Positions 13,001-24,235 are shown, counted from the first letter of the stretch. The stretch is DNA of 64,000 nucleotides from Salminus brasiliensis (GCF_030463535.1 NC_132897.1:5480960-5544959); one strand, 5' to 3'. Notes: generated from the letters alone by a model not told the origin. Program-made: numbers and translations.

Positions 13001-16000
13001 TAGTAAGTAATACTGGATGTACCGATAGTGGAATAGTTGTAGTGATGCAGTCTGTGGCTCACCTGCAGGAAGAAGAGGTGCTGGGTGACGTCCTGAACCA
13101 ACTCCTCCTCTGCGTTTTCGGGGTAAAACTTGGCCAGGAAGTGCAACACAATGGGCTCCTCTTTAGGAACTTCCTGGTCCAGAACCTTCCACAAAAAGAC
13201 CACATCAGACACTGACAGACAGATGAAAAAAATATATAATAATAATAATAATAACAATAACAACAAGTATCCCAATTGTACGTACCTTCTTCTCCATCTT
13301 GAGCCATGCCACAGTATCCTTAACGTTGTACTGGAGGCCGAAGAACCAGGTTTCTCTGAGTCCTAGGGTTCTGCACACCAGCTCAAACAGGTCCTTTCCT
13401 TTCCATTTGAACTGAGAAGAGGAGACACAACATTTATTGGAGAACACTTTCTAAGAACTGCTGGATCTACAGCAGTGTGTGGAGGTTTTAGGTGTCTAAA
13501 CACATTAGTTAAAGCTGTGTCTCTCAGCAATATTAGAGTGTTTACTGTAGACACTCCAGAACCCATTAGAACATAAATCCAGTAAAAAGGAGAAACAAGA
13601 GCTTCTCATTCTGAAGAAGGAAAGTAGTGAGAACTTGTCGGTGATCTAGTCTGAAGAATAGAGCTCGGTTCCTCCGGGGTTCTCCTGGACGCGTCCCCAG
13701 TCCAGCTAGCATAGCGTGGTGGATGTGTTCAACTCAATCAGCAGCAGCAGCAGCAGCAGCAGCTCACCTGATTTACCATCATTAAGCCCTGATTTACCAC
13801 CAAACCAGGTGTTGATCTGAGGAGAACTCTAAATAATACTAGACTCAATGAGAGAGGAGAACTCTGGAGATGTTTTAAGGAGTACAGGTTACCACCTTCT
13901 TCAATGGATGATTCTTCTCAGAACCAATCAGAAAGCCTCTTAACATCTGGCATTAACAGCGATTTTGGTGATCAGATCACGTTCGGATTTCACATATCCG
14001 CTTGAAAAGCCAGGTGGGACATATTTTGGTTGGACTGGCCATAAAACACTGTTGATGGAAATAGCGAACTAGGGTTGGACGCCATTCCCAGCTTCGACAT
14101 CCGACTAACGAGGTAAATGGAATACGCCACAAATAGCATAAGCCACTGTACCCCAGATAACACAACATGTGGGGCCAGTATGGTCAGCCTGAATGGACAC
14201 TAGAAAGTTTTGTCCATAGGTTCTATGTTGGCCCCATCCATGCTGATGTTCATCAGTGTCAGCGCATTGGGACCAGGAGGGGTTAAAAATGGGCCCCATC
14301 TGGGTTGTATACATTGCTGGTTGGACTGATGGGTGGCAGCTGGTCTGACGCTGGTAGAGGGGACCTCAGCAGGCAATCTTCGGTGGGTCGGGTCGGGTGA
14401 CCATTTACTCGGAGAAGGTAAAAAAAAAAAAAAGAGTGTTAGTTCTGAGAGGATTTTATTGAGAGCAGAGTGTGTCTGACGACTCCGGCAGGTCTAAATA
14501 TAACAGCCTAATTAAAAGGAGAGAGCCAGAAGGTAGCACAGACACGGGAGCTCCCTGAAACACTAGCGTCCATCTGCTCCACTGTCCACAAACATAAGTG
14601 ATCGCGTGATAGCAACGAGACGACAGCTCCAGCATCTCAGTATACTACAATTCCCTGTGGCTGCGAACCCCTGGACCTACAACCTTTATCTAGGGGGAAA
14701 CATTAATTTTTTCAGCTTAGATTTAAAGATTGAGACTGTGTCCGAGTCCCGAACGTTATTTAGAAGGTTATTCCAGAGTTGGGGGGCTTTAAAAGAAAAG
14801 GCTCTTCCTCCTGCTGAGGTTTTCAGAATTTTGGGAACTACTTAGATCCAACCCGATCCAATTCTCTCAATGCTGGAAGGCTAATGCTTTTCGTGAACTT
14901 AGGAGAAGTCTACAGACACAAACTACAAAAAAATAAACTTACTGTGTATTTTAGTCATCTGAAAGAAGACAAGGCAGCCCAATATCTCAATAATTAACCA
15001 TTGCATGATAAAACAATGTTTTTTTTTTAAGCAGTCACTTACCTTTATATTATTTGTATTTAATTTAATATTAATATTGTACTAGGCAACTAAACACTTC
15101 CTGCCCAGATAAGGAGCTCTAAAATTCTAATCCAAATCCAAATGATTGCACTGTACTGTACGAAGGCCTAAAAAACAAATATACTACAAAACACTACACC
15201 ATTTTTTGGCTGGTGCTCCACAAGCAACAGATGGGTCTTTACTAAAAGTCTGTCTTACAGTGTATAAAAACCCAGCCTGCTTTCTCAGCACTAAGTCTAA
15301 GACATACATGGGAGTTTGATACAGGCTTTAAATTCAGCTTCGCTGGCAAGAGATGCAGACCAGCCTGCACAGACGCACCACAGCATCCACCTCGAGGGAA
15401 CCAGCAGAACCCAATTTCATTTGCTAACCAGATGTATTTTAACTACAGACATGAAACTGGAGGCCATATGGCTGAAGAAGCAAATCGGCTGCTCATTCCT
15501 GAGTAGGAAGGTTTTGTCTGAGGCTCCAAAACAAAAGCAGAGACGGCGGAAACGCTCGCCACGCTGCTCAACATCAACAGCGCCTGCGTTATAGGGACTG
15601 CCGGGTCTGTTTCGGGCCTACGGTTTGCACAGGTATCCAGCAGGGGATTCTTAGGAGTGACTGGTGTGCACGGGTTGGGGCCCCCTTCTTATGTCTGATT
15701 ATACAAATAGACTAATTAACACCCAGTCAACCACCTAGCATACCATAGCAACTGCTGAGAAAACACTACGCAACTGGGATACCACAATCAACACTATAGC
15801 ACCTATTTAGCAACCACTTACAAACACCACAGCAACCACCTGGGATACCATAGCATCTACTTAGCAACATCATACCATATTATACCAACCATCTGGGCTA
15901 CCATAATTAACCTACAACACAAAAGCACCCATCTAGCAATCCCTTAGCAACACCATAGCAACCATCTGCTGGGATACCATAGCATCTACTTAGCAACATC

Positions 16001-17675
16001 ATACCATATTATACCAACCATCTGGGCTACCATAATTAACCTACAACACAAAAGCACCCATCTAGCAATCCCTTAGCAACACCATAGCAACCATCTGCTG
16101 GGATACCATAGCATCTACTTAGCAACATCATACCATATTATACCAACCATCTGGTTTACCATAAATCAACCTACAACCCCGAAGCACCCATCTAGCAACC
16201 ACTTAGCAACACCACAGCAATACCAGGCATTAGCTTAGCTTAGCTTACCCATAATCAACTTGCAACACTATATTAGCAAATAATGACCTAATCACATGGG
16301 ATACCACAGCAGCCACTTAGCAAGCAGCTAAAACACTAGAACAGTCACCTTGCAACACTATAGGACACATCTAGCAACCACTTAGCAACACCATAGTAAC
16401 TAGTCTCCAAGACCAACACTGCACCACACCATACCATATCAACCACCTGAAACACCATAATCCCCTTTCAACACTATAGCACCCGTCAACCCAACAACCG
16501 CTTAGGAACAACATTCCATATCATACCAACCATCTAGCATACCATAATCAACCTACAACACTGAAGCATCCATCTAGCAACCACTTAGCAACACCACAGC
16601 AACGCCTGGTAACCTATAATCAACTTGCAACACTATATTAGCAAATAATTAGCTAATCACATGGGATACCACAGCAGCCACTTAGCAAGCACCTAAAATA
16701 CTAGAACAGTCACCTTGCAACACTATAGGACACATCTAGCAACCACTTAGTAACACCATAGTAACTAGTCTCCAAGACCAACACTGCACCACACCATACC
16801 ATATCAACCACCTGAGATACCATAATCCCCTTTCAACACTAGAGTACCCGTCCAGTAACCGCTTAGGAACACCATAGCAACAACCTGGAACACCACGGGA
16901 AAAAAAGCAAACCTCATAGCCACCAACTGTGATACCATAGCAACCACCTAGCCAAGAGTTAGCAACACACTAACGCTGTGCAACCACTGGGGCCTTATTT
17001 CCTTCAGGAAAGGCACTTCTCTGGTTCCAGCTGCTAGCGGTCAAACCGGACTCGTCCAGTTTGTCTTATCTGGTGTCCAGATGTTCAGATGACTTCAGTG
17101 GTTTGCCAGGACATGTCCTTGAAGAAGGGCAGAGCTGGGAAAGCGTCAGTCTGTGAGGCATGAAATTGATACAAATCAGGAACTAATTCCAGGACAGAAG
17201 ATAAATAAAGTAAGCCTGGCACGCTCCATCAGCGGAGACGGTCCCCCGGACTAAAAGCGGCGGCGCTATTTGACTCATCGTTAAGATGGTTAGACACAGT
17301 GCGATTTACAATCCTGCCGCAGGCGGTGGCTGCGTCGTGTTAGCACGTTAGCATGCTAATACGAACAAATCCCTCCAATCTGTTGAGCAGAGGACGGTAA
17401 TGTCAGGATCGGTGAGCTGTCTGGTTGCAGATCGCTGCAGACTGAGGGAAGGCAGGAAGCTGGGAGTGCGTACTGGGACCTCATCAGTGCTGCGAACTTC
17501 ATTAAAGCTACAGGGACAGGTGCTGTTCAAGGCGCGGCGTCATCTGGCCTAATGTTTATGTATGGAGACACCCGACAACATGCTGCCCAGAGTCCGGCCA
17601 ATTAAGCATGCTGATGTATCCCCTCCAGGCATTAGTGGGATGCCTTCAAGGACAAACACAAGCTGGTAGAGAGAG

Positions 17676-17717
<42 letters not shown>

Positions 17718-19616
17718 TGATCGAGAGAGTGAGCGGGATTGAGAAGGAGACTAAAAAAAGTGAGCAAGACAGTGTGAAAGTGACAGCGAGTGAGAAGAGA
17801 GAGCGAAAGAGAGAGACAGAGAGTGAAAGTGATCGAAAGTGTGAAAGTGATCGAGAGAGTAAGGAGAAAAAGTGAGAGACAGAGAGTGAAAGTGATTGAG
17901 TGGATGAGAGAGAGAGAGAGAGACTGAAAGCGAGAGTGAGACTAAGAAAGTGAGAGAGTGTGAAAGTGATCAAGTTAATGAGAGAGTGACTGAAAGTGAG
18001 AAAGGGGAAGAGAGTGATTGAGCGAGAATGTGAAAGTGTGTGCGAGAGAGAGAGAGAGAGAGAGAGCGACGGGATAAAGAGAAAAAAAATAGAGAAAGGA
18101 AGAGAGACAAAAATTTAAACAGGATGTTTGTAACTATGCCTTGATGAATTTTACATAAGTAAATTAGCTCCGATCTGATTGGCTGCCATATATTGTAGCT
18201 CATTCAGGTCAGCCTACCTCCGGTGGTGCCTGTCCATCATTTTCATCTTTCAGCCACAATTCTGAGGAGAATGTCCTGTAGACTGGGGTTCTGCCACTGC
18301 TGGTAGACCCATATGACCGTAAGCTTCCACACACCTGCAGATTCAGCTGCTTCCTTCACACTACAGCCTTTGGCCACAACAAAATGCAATCACGCCATAA
18401 CTGTTTCTGCTTTGCGACCCAATTTCCACATGTCCAACGAGACCCTCACTGCACTGTACCACCTCTTCTGAATCTACGAATCCTGTTGCACACCCTGCAG
18501 GGTATTTATAGTCCACTCTACCTGTGCAGCTCCATCTGCAGGAACCTGGAGTTACTACCACCACGTTCTTTTTTTTTTTGTCCTGGGGGTTTACACATGC
18601 ATATAAACAGCAACAAAGTGTCCATGTTTACACGTTACATAATGTAACATAAAATATTACATTCAGTTTCATGATTTTGAACACTTCAAGACAACACAGC
18701 ATTAGGAAATCCAGCATGATGTCAAATGAGTGAGGAGAATGCAATGCAATGTAATGTAATAGCTGGGGGTCCTCAGAGGAACTCCTATTCACTCAGCTGT
18801 ATAAGGTTGCCTCAAGGTTTCTATCTGAAACTGCACATTATGATGGAAGCAGATATGGTTATTGCACCTCATGAAAGTTAACAGTGCCACCTTTTAGAAA
18901 ATCAAATCTCAGCAGCACGACCGGCCCGAACAATAAGATTTACCCCGGCGTTCCCAGTTCTGGTGCTGGATCTCTCAGCACTGCACATTTTAGTGTTTTA
19001 TTTGTACTAGCAACATTTTTATATTATTTTGTGTGTGCGTGTGTGTTTTTAGTATTGTTATGGCTTCCATTACAGCATGCTGGAAGTACCGTACACATGT
19101 CCAAATGTTTGTGGACACCCCTTCTAATAAATGCATCTGGCTACTCTAAAGCCGCTCCCACTGTTGACACTGATGTGCAGATTCTTAAACACACACACAG
19201 CTCGTCTAGTCCCTGTAGAGAAGTGCTGCCAGTAGAATAGGACTTTGCGAAGCAGATAAGCATGAACCTACTGGCACCATGCTACCTAATACCAGGTGTG
19301 GGCTAGAGGGGTATAAAGCCCCCTAGCATTGAGCTGTGGAGCAGTGGAACTATCTGTGTTCTCTGGAATGATGGTTGGTGCTCCATCCACTTTTGGGATG
19401 AGCTGGGGAGTTAAAGGATAACATCCTGACCTCACTGACGCTCTTGGCGCTGACTGCAATCAAATCCTCACAGCAACACTCCTCCAAAATCTAGTAGAAG
19501 GCCTTCTTCCCTGGACAGCAGAGACAGTTACTTAAAGAAAAGTATAAGCTGTTTTTAAATGCCCTTGATTTCAGAAGAAACAATGAATGAACAAACAGGT
19601 GTCCCAATACTTCTGT

Positions 19617-19685
<69 letters not shown>

Positions 19686-22600
19686 AAGAACCTTTTCTAG
19701 GTGTAAAGATTGTTCACCCTTACATATCTCTTACAAAATGGTTCATTAGGGTAGCCCACCACCCCACACCAATAAGAGTGCACCATGGGTAAGACACCCA
19801 ACTTTACATTCTCCTACCTTCAAAATGTACGTTACCTGGATAAGCGTATCAGACAAACGCTGTAAATGTAAATGTGTAACATGCAGAAACTCAACTCCAG
19901 ACCTGTCCAGTTAAATATGGTCCTGGGAAAGCCCACCTCGTTCCCATTTCTTCAGATTTCTCTCTGTGACCTAAAATCTGAGGGTTTAGCTGGAGTTTGT
20001 GATGTGGCGTCACACTACTGTAATCACTGGTAGGCCTGCGGTCAGGAGCATGTCTACTGTTAGGAAAAGAACACAATTCATCTTCAGCTGGAGAATAACC
20101 CCCCCCCCCCGCCCCCGCCCCCAACCAATAGTTCACACATGCACTTACACAGCGGTGCTCACCCTCACCTTAATTAAAATCACATTACACAGCTACAGCG
20201 GGTGTGTCTCTATACAAACACTTCCTGCAAGGCTAAAGCTTCACTTTAGGGAAAGCAGAGAGACAGAGAGAGAGATTGCTGCCCAGAATCACGTCGTATC
20301 ATTTGTTTTCTCTGCTCTCAGGGCAGGGGTTCCATGCTTGATGTGATAATCTTAATGACGGCCCGCAGCGTCTTAGTTCAGCAGATGTTCAATCACTCCA
20401 GAACATAAAAATTCCAAAAACGGCACGGAGAAAATATGGGTTATGGATGAGTACGCCTCGATTTGATGACTGCAATGATATCCTCACTAGTATCCAAAGT
20501 GAGGATAAACATCACAACCCAAATGTGAGCAACAGCAGTGGGTGGAAGGAGGGGGATGCTCCTGTGGCGTTACTTCCGAAGACATGCTGCCACCATGTGG
20601 TTCGGACCGGAACATCTAAGGTAGCGCAGTTATAACACTGAGAAAATGATTGACAGGTGAAGAGAGGAATTCGCAGACTGCCTGGTTTCGGCTGCACCTG
20701 TCAAGAGGTGGGATCCACATATTAGATGATACTAGCAGATGTTAGCAGAATCTGAGCCACTTTGACAAGAACCAAGAGACCGCGATGGCTAGCCAACTGG
20801 GTCAGAACATCTCCATAACATCAAACAGCCAAACAGTCTTGTGGGGGTGTTCCCAGTATGCAGTGGTCAGCACCTACCAAAATTGGTCCATGGGAGGACC
20901 CCCCCATTGGCACCCGAGACTCAGTGATCTCTGTACTTACAGGATCTGCTGGGGACACCTTAGTGCCAGATGCACTATATGGACAAAAGTATTAGGACAT
21001 GTGCTCATTTACAGTTTCTTCTAGAATCAGAGGATGTAAAAAATCTGTCCAGATTTTAGAGGAGCATTGCTGAGGATTTGATTGCAGTCAGCAACACGAG
21101 CATTAGTGAGGTCAGGATTTTGACCCGCCAAAACTGCTGGGTGGAGCACCATCCATCCTTCCAGAGAACACAGCTCCACAGCTCAATGCTGGGGGGCTTT
21201 ATACCCCTCTAGCCCACGCCTGGTATTATGCATGGTGCTACGGTTCATGGTTTATAGTCATCTGCTCCAGACAGCTCTGTTCTATTGGCAGTACTTCTCT
21301 ACAGGGACTAGACAATGCATCAATTCATCAGAAGGGGTGTCCACAAACAAACATTTGGGCATATATTTTACCTCAGGACACTCAGGGGGGTCTTGTGGAG
21401 TCCACGGGATAACTTGAAGAGCCCAAAGAGTCAAGCTTCATATCAAGTTGCATAAGCCAGTGTAGCTAATGACTAAAACTACGTAGACTGAGAACTGCAA
21501 CATACAGTACTACATTCCTCCAACACACGAATAAAGGCATGCAGTGTGCATGATGCTAATTGGTGGGGTGGACAATAAGCTTCCATTAGCTACATTAGCT
21601 CATAGCTCCAGTGAAAAACCTCTGTGCAAAAGAATATGTTGCCAAACATGTTTTGGCTGACTGCCTACATTTCTCTCAAATTCTTCCGTCCCTCATTCTG
21701 TGTCCAGGAATCTGTTCAGGCCCATGTGACTGTTGATGTTGAACACATGCTTGTTTTTCGCTTGTTTGATTGGCAGTTCAGCGACAGACATGTGGAATAG
21801 AGAGAAAAGAGGCAAGAGCAGACACAGGGATAATAGAAGGCTGGTGGGATGGACAGGGTCATGAGGAGAGGGCCAGCACTGACCACTCTGCCAGGCCATG
21901 GCAGCCTTTTCCACCATCTGTTTCCCACTAATTCAAAAGCATTATCTGGTCTTGATCCACGTGCTTCCTATCAACTGAGTTGAGAAGCAGAAAATACGGG
22001 ACACCAGTTCCAAAAGTGTATGGAATCGCCTTAACGAGAGGGGAGGTCCTATTCCAAGCCAGCAGGACCCACTGCTCCCTCCTCACTGCGAGGCTTTTTT
22101 AGCAGACAGACCTACCTATACAGGAGATTTAAAGCATTATTATTAATTTGATGATGATGATTATGATTATTATTGTTTTTGTTGTTTATCATCATCATTA
22201 TTAATAATAATAAAGTCCAACATCAAAACCCATAGGTTGTTATATGCTGGCTTGCTGTGGTAAAACCGAAGAGACGTTTGGAAACAGTGATAGACAGGGT
22301 TAGGCACTGCCAACTGGCCAGTACCCCTGGCCACAACATTTCACGATATGGCCAATAAAAATCCACAGCCTGTGGCCCAAGTGGCTACTTGCCTTGGAGA
22401 TTTTTCAGCAAATAAGCAGGACTGGGCTTCCTAAAACATCTGAGCCAATGATGATTGTTAAATGGTAAAGCGAGCATCACTATGAACACTTTCTCTCCTG
22501 TTTAAGTAAATCTTAATACTACGAAACTTGTCTAACTGCATCAAATTAGATCAGATTTGGCCAAATGTAACCTTAACAAAAGTGAAAACATCTTTCTAGA

Positions 22601-23506
22601 TCTCCTGAACCTCCCACAAGACTATAAAAATAGCCAAGCGGCTCAAGTATCATTTTCATGTATGCAAATGTTTAAGGACTAGCCGGTTTTGCTTTAACGT
22701 TAAATCTGACACAGGAAACAAGTTCAATAGGCTCAATTTAACAGTGTAAAGCAAGTTAAACATAACATCAGGCGCTACAAACGACTGGGCAATGACAGTT
22801 CTGCAATCCCTTTCGCAAGAACGCGCATTTGGTCTTGTACTATAGAGCCAGCGCACTGCTTTCCTACCCATTATACCCTCCCCAAATACCCAACCCACTC
22901 ATTAGTACTTTCCCCCTTATCACATGTCATGCTCACAACACTAGGAGGGTAAGACTTAACACACGCCTCCTCTCACACGTACGCAACCAGCTGCGGAGGC
23001 AACGCTGCCAAGCAACCAATGCGCTCGGAGGAAAGTGCTGGGTACCCAGCTATGATGCATCGGCTAGTGGATGCCCAGCGCTGGCCAGCATCACGGTGAT
23101 GGTGAGAGAGATATGGATGGATGGATAGACATATAGATAGATAGATAGACAGACAGATATACAGATAGATAGAACAGACATACAGATAGATAGATAGACA
23201 GATAGATAGATAGATAGATAGACATACAGACAGACAGACAGACAGATAGATAGATAGATAGACAGACAGATATACAGATAGATAGAACAGACATACAGAT
23301 AGACAGATTGATGGATAGATGGATACAGAGTAATGGATAGATAGATAGATAGACAGACAGATAGATATGGAAAGTGCTGGGTACCCAGCTCTGATGCATC
23401 GGCTAGCAGACATCCAGTGCTGGCCAGCGTCATGCTGAAGTGATGGTGAGTGGGTGAGAGAGATATAGATAGACAGATAGAGATTATTTCTATCTATCTA
23501 TATCTA

Positions 23507-23574
<68 letters not shown>

Positions 23575-23606
23575 CACACACATACACATACATGAGAGAG
23601 AAAAAG

Positions 23607-23669
<63 letters not shown>

Positions 23670-24235
23670 TCTTCCTGGACAGAGCAAGGCCAGCTCTGCT
23701 CTACCAGACAGGCAGCATAACCCAGGGTTATGGTGGCAGTGACTTAGTCCACCAGACCCTTATTTATTTATTTATATTTAAATTAAGGAAAATTCAGGAA
23801 ATCCATTGTCTAATAAACCCATTTTTATAAAATCATGACATTTTCAACATCAATAAGGAATCGTGATCTCAATACTGACCCCAATGATCATGATTAGGAT
23901 GTTCGCCAGTTTCGATCATTTGGATCATCAAGGAATCTTTGCATGGTGTCAAATTATCATGACGAACGGACCAACAGCAATTCTCCAAACAATCTTTTTT
24001 CAACACTGACGTGCACTAAAACTCAGGATCGCATTTCCTCCTCATGTAAGGTCGATACTTCCGGACCTACAGCTGGTCTAGAACCATCACTCCTCACCAG
24101 GTACAATGCATTACAACTCACCTCACAGCTGAACTCCAGGTCTGCATCCACCGTCACGATTTTCACACTGTAGTTCCTGGCTTGTCTCCTTCGCAGGGAA
24201 TTGAGGCCCATTTTGGAGGCAAGAGCACTGGCCAT
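1603..24235 (-). CDS. nf2: Merlin (neurofibromin 2), coding exons 1-5, 3' part outside window
   Basis: Merlin is an ERM-family FERM protein that links cortical actin and membrane receptors and acts upstream of Hippo signalling. Five minus-strand exons join in frame: 24235-24122, 13411-13286, 13185-13063, 7031-6948 and 1671-1603 (38, 42, 41, 28 and 23 codons), giving residues 1-172. These lengths equal those I know for human NF2 exons 1-5. Diagnostic stretches are [58 protein letters not shown] and [20 protein letters not shown]. The start [10 protein letters not shown] resembles the merlin N-terminal extension and not ezrin/radixin/moesin, which start nearer the FERM core. All splice sites are GT-AG and the ATG context is strong (A at -3, G at +4). 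The rest of FERM, the coiled coil and the C-terminal domain lie left of position 1. Teleosts can carry nf2a and nf2b; which one this is I cannot decide. Confidence 0.96.
5430..6105. repeat. 27-bp purine-rich minisatellite
   Basis: Tandem units of the type GGGTGGAAGGAGGGGTTAAG, about 27 bp long, most regular at 5870-6100 and degraded upstream. Open frames across it repeat every nine residues (VKGRRVEGG on plus), as expected for 27 bp, and have no coding signal otherwise. Confidence 0.93.
6099..6516. repeat. ~400-bp direct repeat, left copy
   Basis: It starts ACTGGGAGCCAAATTACACT, carries a TG microsatellite (6242-6270) and ends ATTTCAGCATGGTT. A close copy lies in the same orientation at 8088-8458. 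This copy has about 75 bp not present in the other, around 6310-6385. Confidence 0.88.
6600..6674. repeat. (GA)n microsatellite
   Basis: About 75 bp of nearly pure GA dinucleotides with one ACA interruption, ending some 270 bp from nf2 exon 4 on its 3' side. Confidence 0.97.
6948..7031 (-). CDS. nf2: nf2 coding exon 4
   Basis: 84 bp, phase 0, residues 122-149, [20 protein letters not shown] then ASYAVQAK. Acceptor AG at 7033-7032, donor GTCAGT from 6947. It is the exon bracketed by the direct repeats at 6099-6516 and 8088-8458. Confidence 0.96.
7172..7245 (-). mobile_element. SINE-body fragment
   Basis: Its phrase GCCAGTTGTGCTCTCTCTGG and following GCTGCTGATGGCAGGCAGCATGAC match, reversed, the body of the tRNA-derived SINE family seen complete at 57669-58035. 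It appears as a short piece next to Tc1-like sequence. Confidence 0.5.
7268..7384 (-). mobile_element. Tc1-like transposon end, remnant
   Basis: Contains AACTTGCTGCTTAATGTATC, CCCTTGACAGATGCCACTG and a decayed inverted terminal region near 7375. The layout matches the longer Tc1-like copies at 29615-30118 and 49576-49974. Far too short to encode transposase. Confidence 0.6.
8088..8458. repeat. ~400-bp direct repeat, right copy
   Basis: Close copy of 6099-6516 in the same orientation, lacking about 75 bp and with a longer TG tract (about 8208-8260). Its start (AACTGGGAGCCAAATTACAC) and end (CAGATTTCAGCATGGTT) are nearly identical to the left copy. Confidence 0.88.
8512..8925 (+). mobile_element. 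TGGACAAAAGTATT-type MITE, copy 1
   Basis: Begins TTATATGGACAAAAGTATTG and runs through family landmarks: AGCATTGCTGTGAGG-like, TATACCCCTATAGCCCACAC, GCAATGGGTGCAACTT. The opposite terminus (GGTGTCCACAAACATTTGGA in other copies) is missing or decayed. Non-autonomous; no coding capacity. Confidence 0.75.
9967..10001. repeat. (CA)n microsatellite
   Basis: About 17 CA dinucleotides in nf2 intron 3. Confidence 0.97.
10141..10740 (+). mobile_element. LINE 3' end fragment (5' truncated)
   Basis: From about 10142 one plus-strand frame reads [20 protein letters not shown], then [26 protein letters not shown] and a stop. This resembles the C-terminus of the reverse-transcriptase ORF of fish non-LTR retrotransposons. 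A 3' UTR follows and ends GTGACGGGACAATAAG with a GCTGA/GATGCT simple tail. Dead: only about 46 residues remain. Confidence 0.75.
12141..12170. repeat. Perfect 13-bp inverted repeat (hairpin)
   Basis: TGGACCCCATGTT at 12141-12153, a four-base TGTG loop, then the exact reverse complement at 12158-12170. No function is known to me. Confidence 0.9.
12296..12775 (-). mobile_element. TGGACAAAAGTATT-type MITE, copy 2
   Basis: Reverse orientation. Starts ATGTCCAAATGTTTGCGGAC and ends GTGTCCGAATACTTTTGTCC, the two opposite termini of the family. The interior includes GGCTAGAGGGGAATAGAGCC and ATCCTCACAGCAATGCTCC. Confidence 0.85.
13063..13185 (-). CDS. nf2: nf2 coding exon 3
   Basis: 123 bp, phase 0, residues 81-121, from [20 protein letters not shown] to TQHLFFLQ. 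Acceptor AG at 13187-13186; donor GTGAGC from 13062. Intron 2 on its 5' side is only 100 bp. Confidence 0.97.
13286..13411 (-). CDS. nf2: nf2 coding exon 2
   Basis: 126 bp, phase 0, residues 39-80, from [20 protein letters not shown] to VAWLKMEKK in FERM lobe F1. Acceptor AG at 13413-13412; donor GTACGT from 13285. Confidence 0.97.
13739..13763. repeat. (CAG)n trinucleotide run
   Basis: About eight CAG/AGC units in nf2 intron 1. Confidence 0.95.
14610..14845 (+). repeat. Dispersed repeat, unclassified
   Basis: Contains AAAGATTGAGACTGTGTCCG, GGTTATTCCAGAGTTGGGGG and AAGAAAAGGCTCTTCCTCCT, phrases I recognise from a repeat widespread in teleost genomes. Its class is not evident, and the 79-codon open frame here is incidental. 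Confidence 0.5.
15730..16960. repeat. AGCAACC-type minisatellite, locus 2, with higher-order units
   Basis: Same phrase family as 60-920. Two higher-order periods are visible. A 129-bp unit beginning GGGATACCATAGCATCTACT starts at 15842, 15971 and 16100. A 365-bp duplication beginning ATAATCAACTTGCAACAC starts at 16251 and 16616. Confidence 0.93.
17640..18115. repeat. GA-rich simple and minisatellite tract
   Basis: A pure GA stretch (about 17676-17714) grades into degenerate units like GTGAAAGTGATCGAGAGAGT and a second GA stretch near 18042-18066. Confidence 0.9.
19093..19620 (-). mobile_element. TGGACAAAAGTATT-type MITE, copy 3
   Basis: Reverse orientation; starts ATGTCCAAATGTTTGTGGAC and ends GTGTCCCAATACTTCTGTCC. 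Interior landmarks include GGCTAGAGGGGTATAAAGCC and GATTTCAGAAGAAACAATGA. The outer end runs directly into a TA microsatellite. Confidence 0.87.
19618..19682. repeat. (AT)n microsatellite
   Basis: About 32 AT units abutting MITE copy 3; it may have grown from the element's terminal ATAT. Confidence 0.97.
20100..20122 (-). repeat. C-run / possible G-quadruplex tract
   Basis: Three C-runs of ten, five and five separated by single G. On the minus strand this is a G-rich tract that could fold as a quadruplex; not tested. Confidence 0.5.
20694..21405 (+). mobile_element. Tc1-like element interrupted by a MITE
   Basis: Left part 20694-20972 carries CGATGGCTAGCCAACTGGGT, GTATGCAGTGGTCAGCACCT and GGATCTGCTGGGGACAC; the right part resumes near 21370 with ACTCAGGGGGGTCTTGTGGA. 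These are consecutive landmarks of a Tc1-like family also present at 29615 and 49576. MITE copy 4 lies between them. No intact transposase frame. Confidence 0.7.
20973..21366 (+). mobile_element. TGGACAAAAGTATT-type MITE, copy 4 (nested)
   Basis: Starts CACTATATGGACAAAAGTAT and ends with GGTGTCCACAAACAAACATT. Interior has GGAGCATTGCTGAGGATTTG and TTATACCCCTCTAGCCCACG. It sits within the Tc1-like copy. Confidence 0.87.
23034..23465. repeat. GATA/GACA tetranucleotide block between duplicated flanks
   Basis: A phrase beginning GCTGGGTACCCAGCTATGAT (about 23036) recurs near 23375 with few changes, about 339 bp apart. Between them runs a mixed GATA/GACA (and ATAC-interrupted) microsatellite. A tandem duplication including the microsatellite explains this layout. 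Confidence 0.88.
23515..23672. repeat. (TA)n, (CA)n, GATA and (GA)n compound microsatellite
   Basis: TA dinucleotides (about 23518-23570), a short ACAC/ATAC part, GATA units and a GA run. Confidence 0.95.
24122..24235 (-). CDS. nf2: nf2 coding exon 1 (start codon)
   Basis: 114 bp, residues 1-38, starting [20 protein letters not shown] and ending ADLEFSCE. The donor GTGAGT begins at 24121. The open frame runs on to 24023 but that part is intron. The start context AAAATGG is favourable; the 5' UTR could not be delimited. Confidence 0.95.

Larger units (their letters stand above)
7032..13062 (-). other. nf2 intron 3 (6.0 kb)
   Basis: It contains a reversed Tc1-like remnant (7268-7384), the right copy of the direct repeat (8088-8458), two TGGACAAAAGTATT-type MITEs, a LINE 3' end (10141-10740), a CA tract (9967-10001) and a perfect 13-bp hairpin (12141-12170). 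The stretches 9400-9960 and 11150-11520 look like unique, GC-balanced sequence with no gene I can identify. Confidence 0.8.
13412..24121 (-). other. nf2 intron 1 (10.7 kb)
   Basis: Large first intron filled with repeats: a CAG-type trinucleotide run (about 13740-13763), a dispersed repeat at 14600-14840, the second AGCAACC minisatellite, GA-rich tracts (17640-18115), MITE copies 3 and 4, a Tc1-like element, and the GATA/GACA and TA blocks at 23030-23670. The stretch 17030-17600 looks unique. No further nf2 exon was found. Confidence 0.8.

Noticed and set aside
22973..23433. Long [15 protein letters not shown] open frames
   Set aside because: Product of the GATA/GACA microsatellite.
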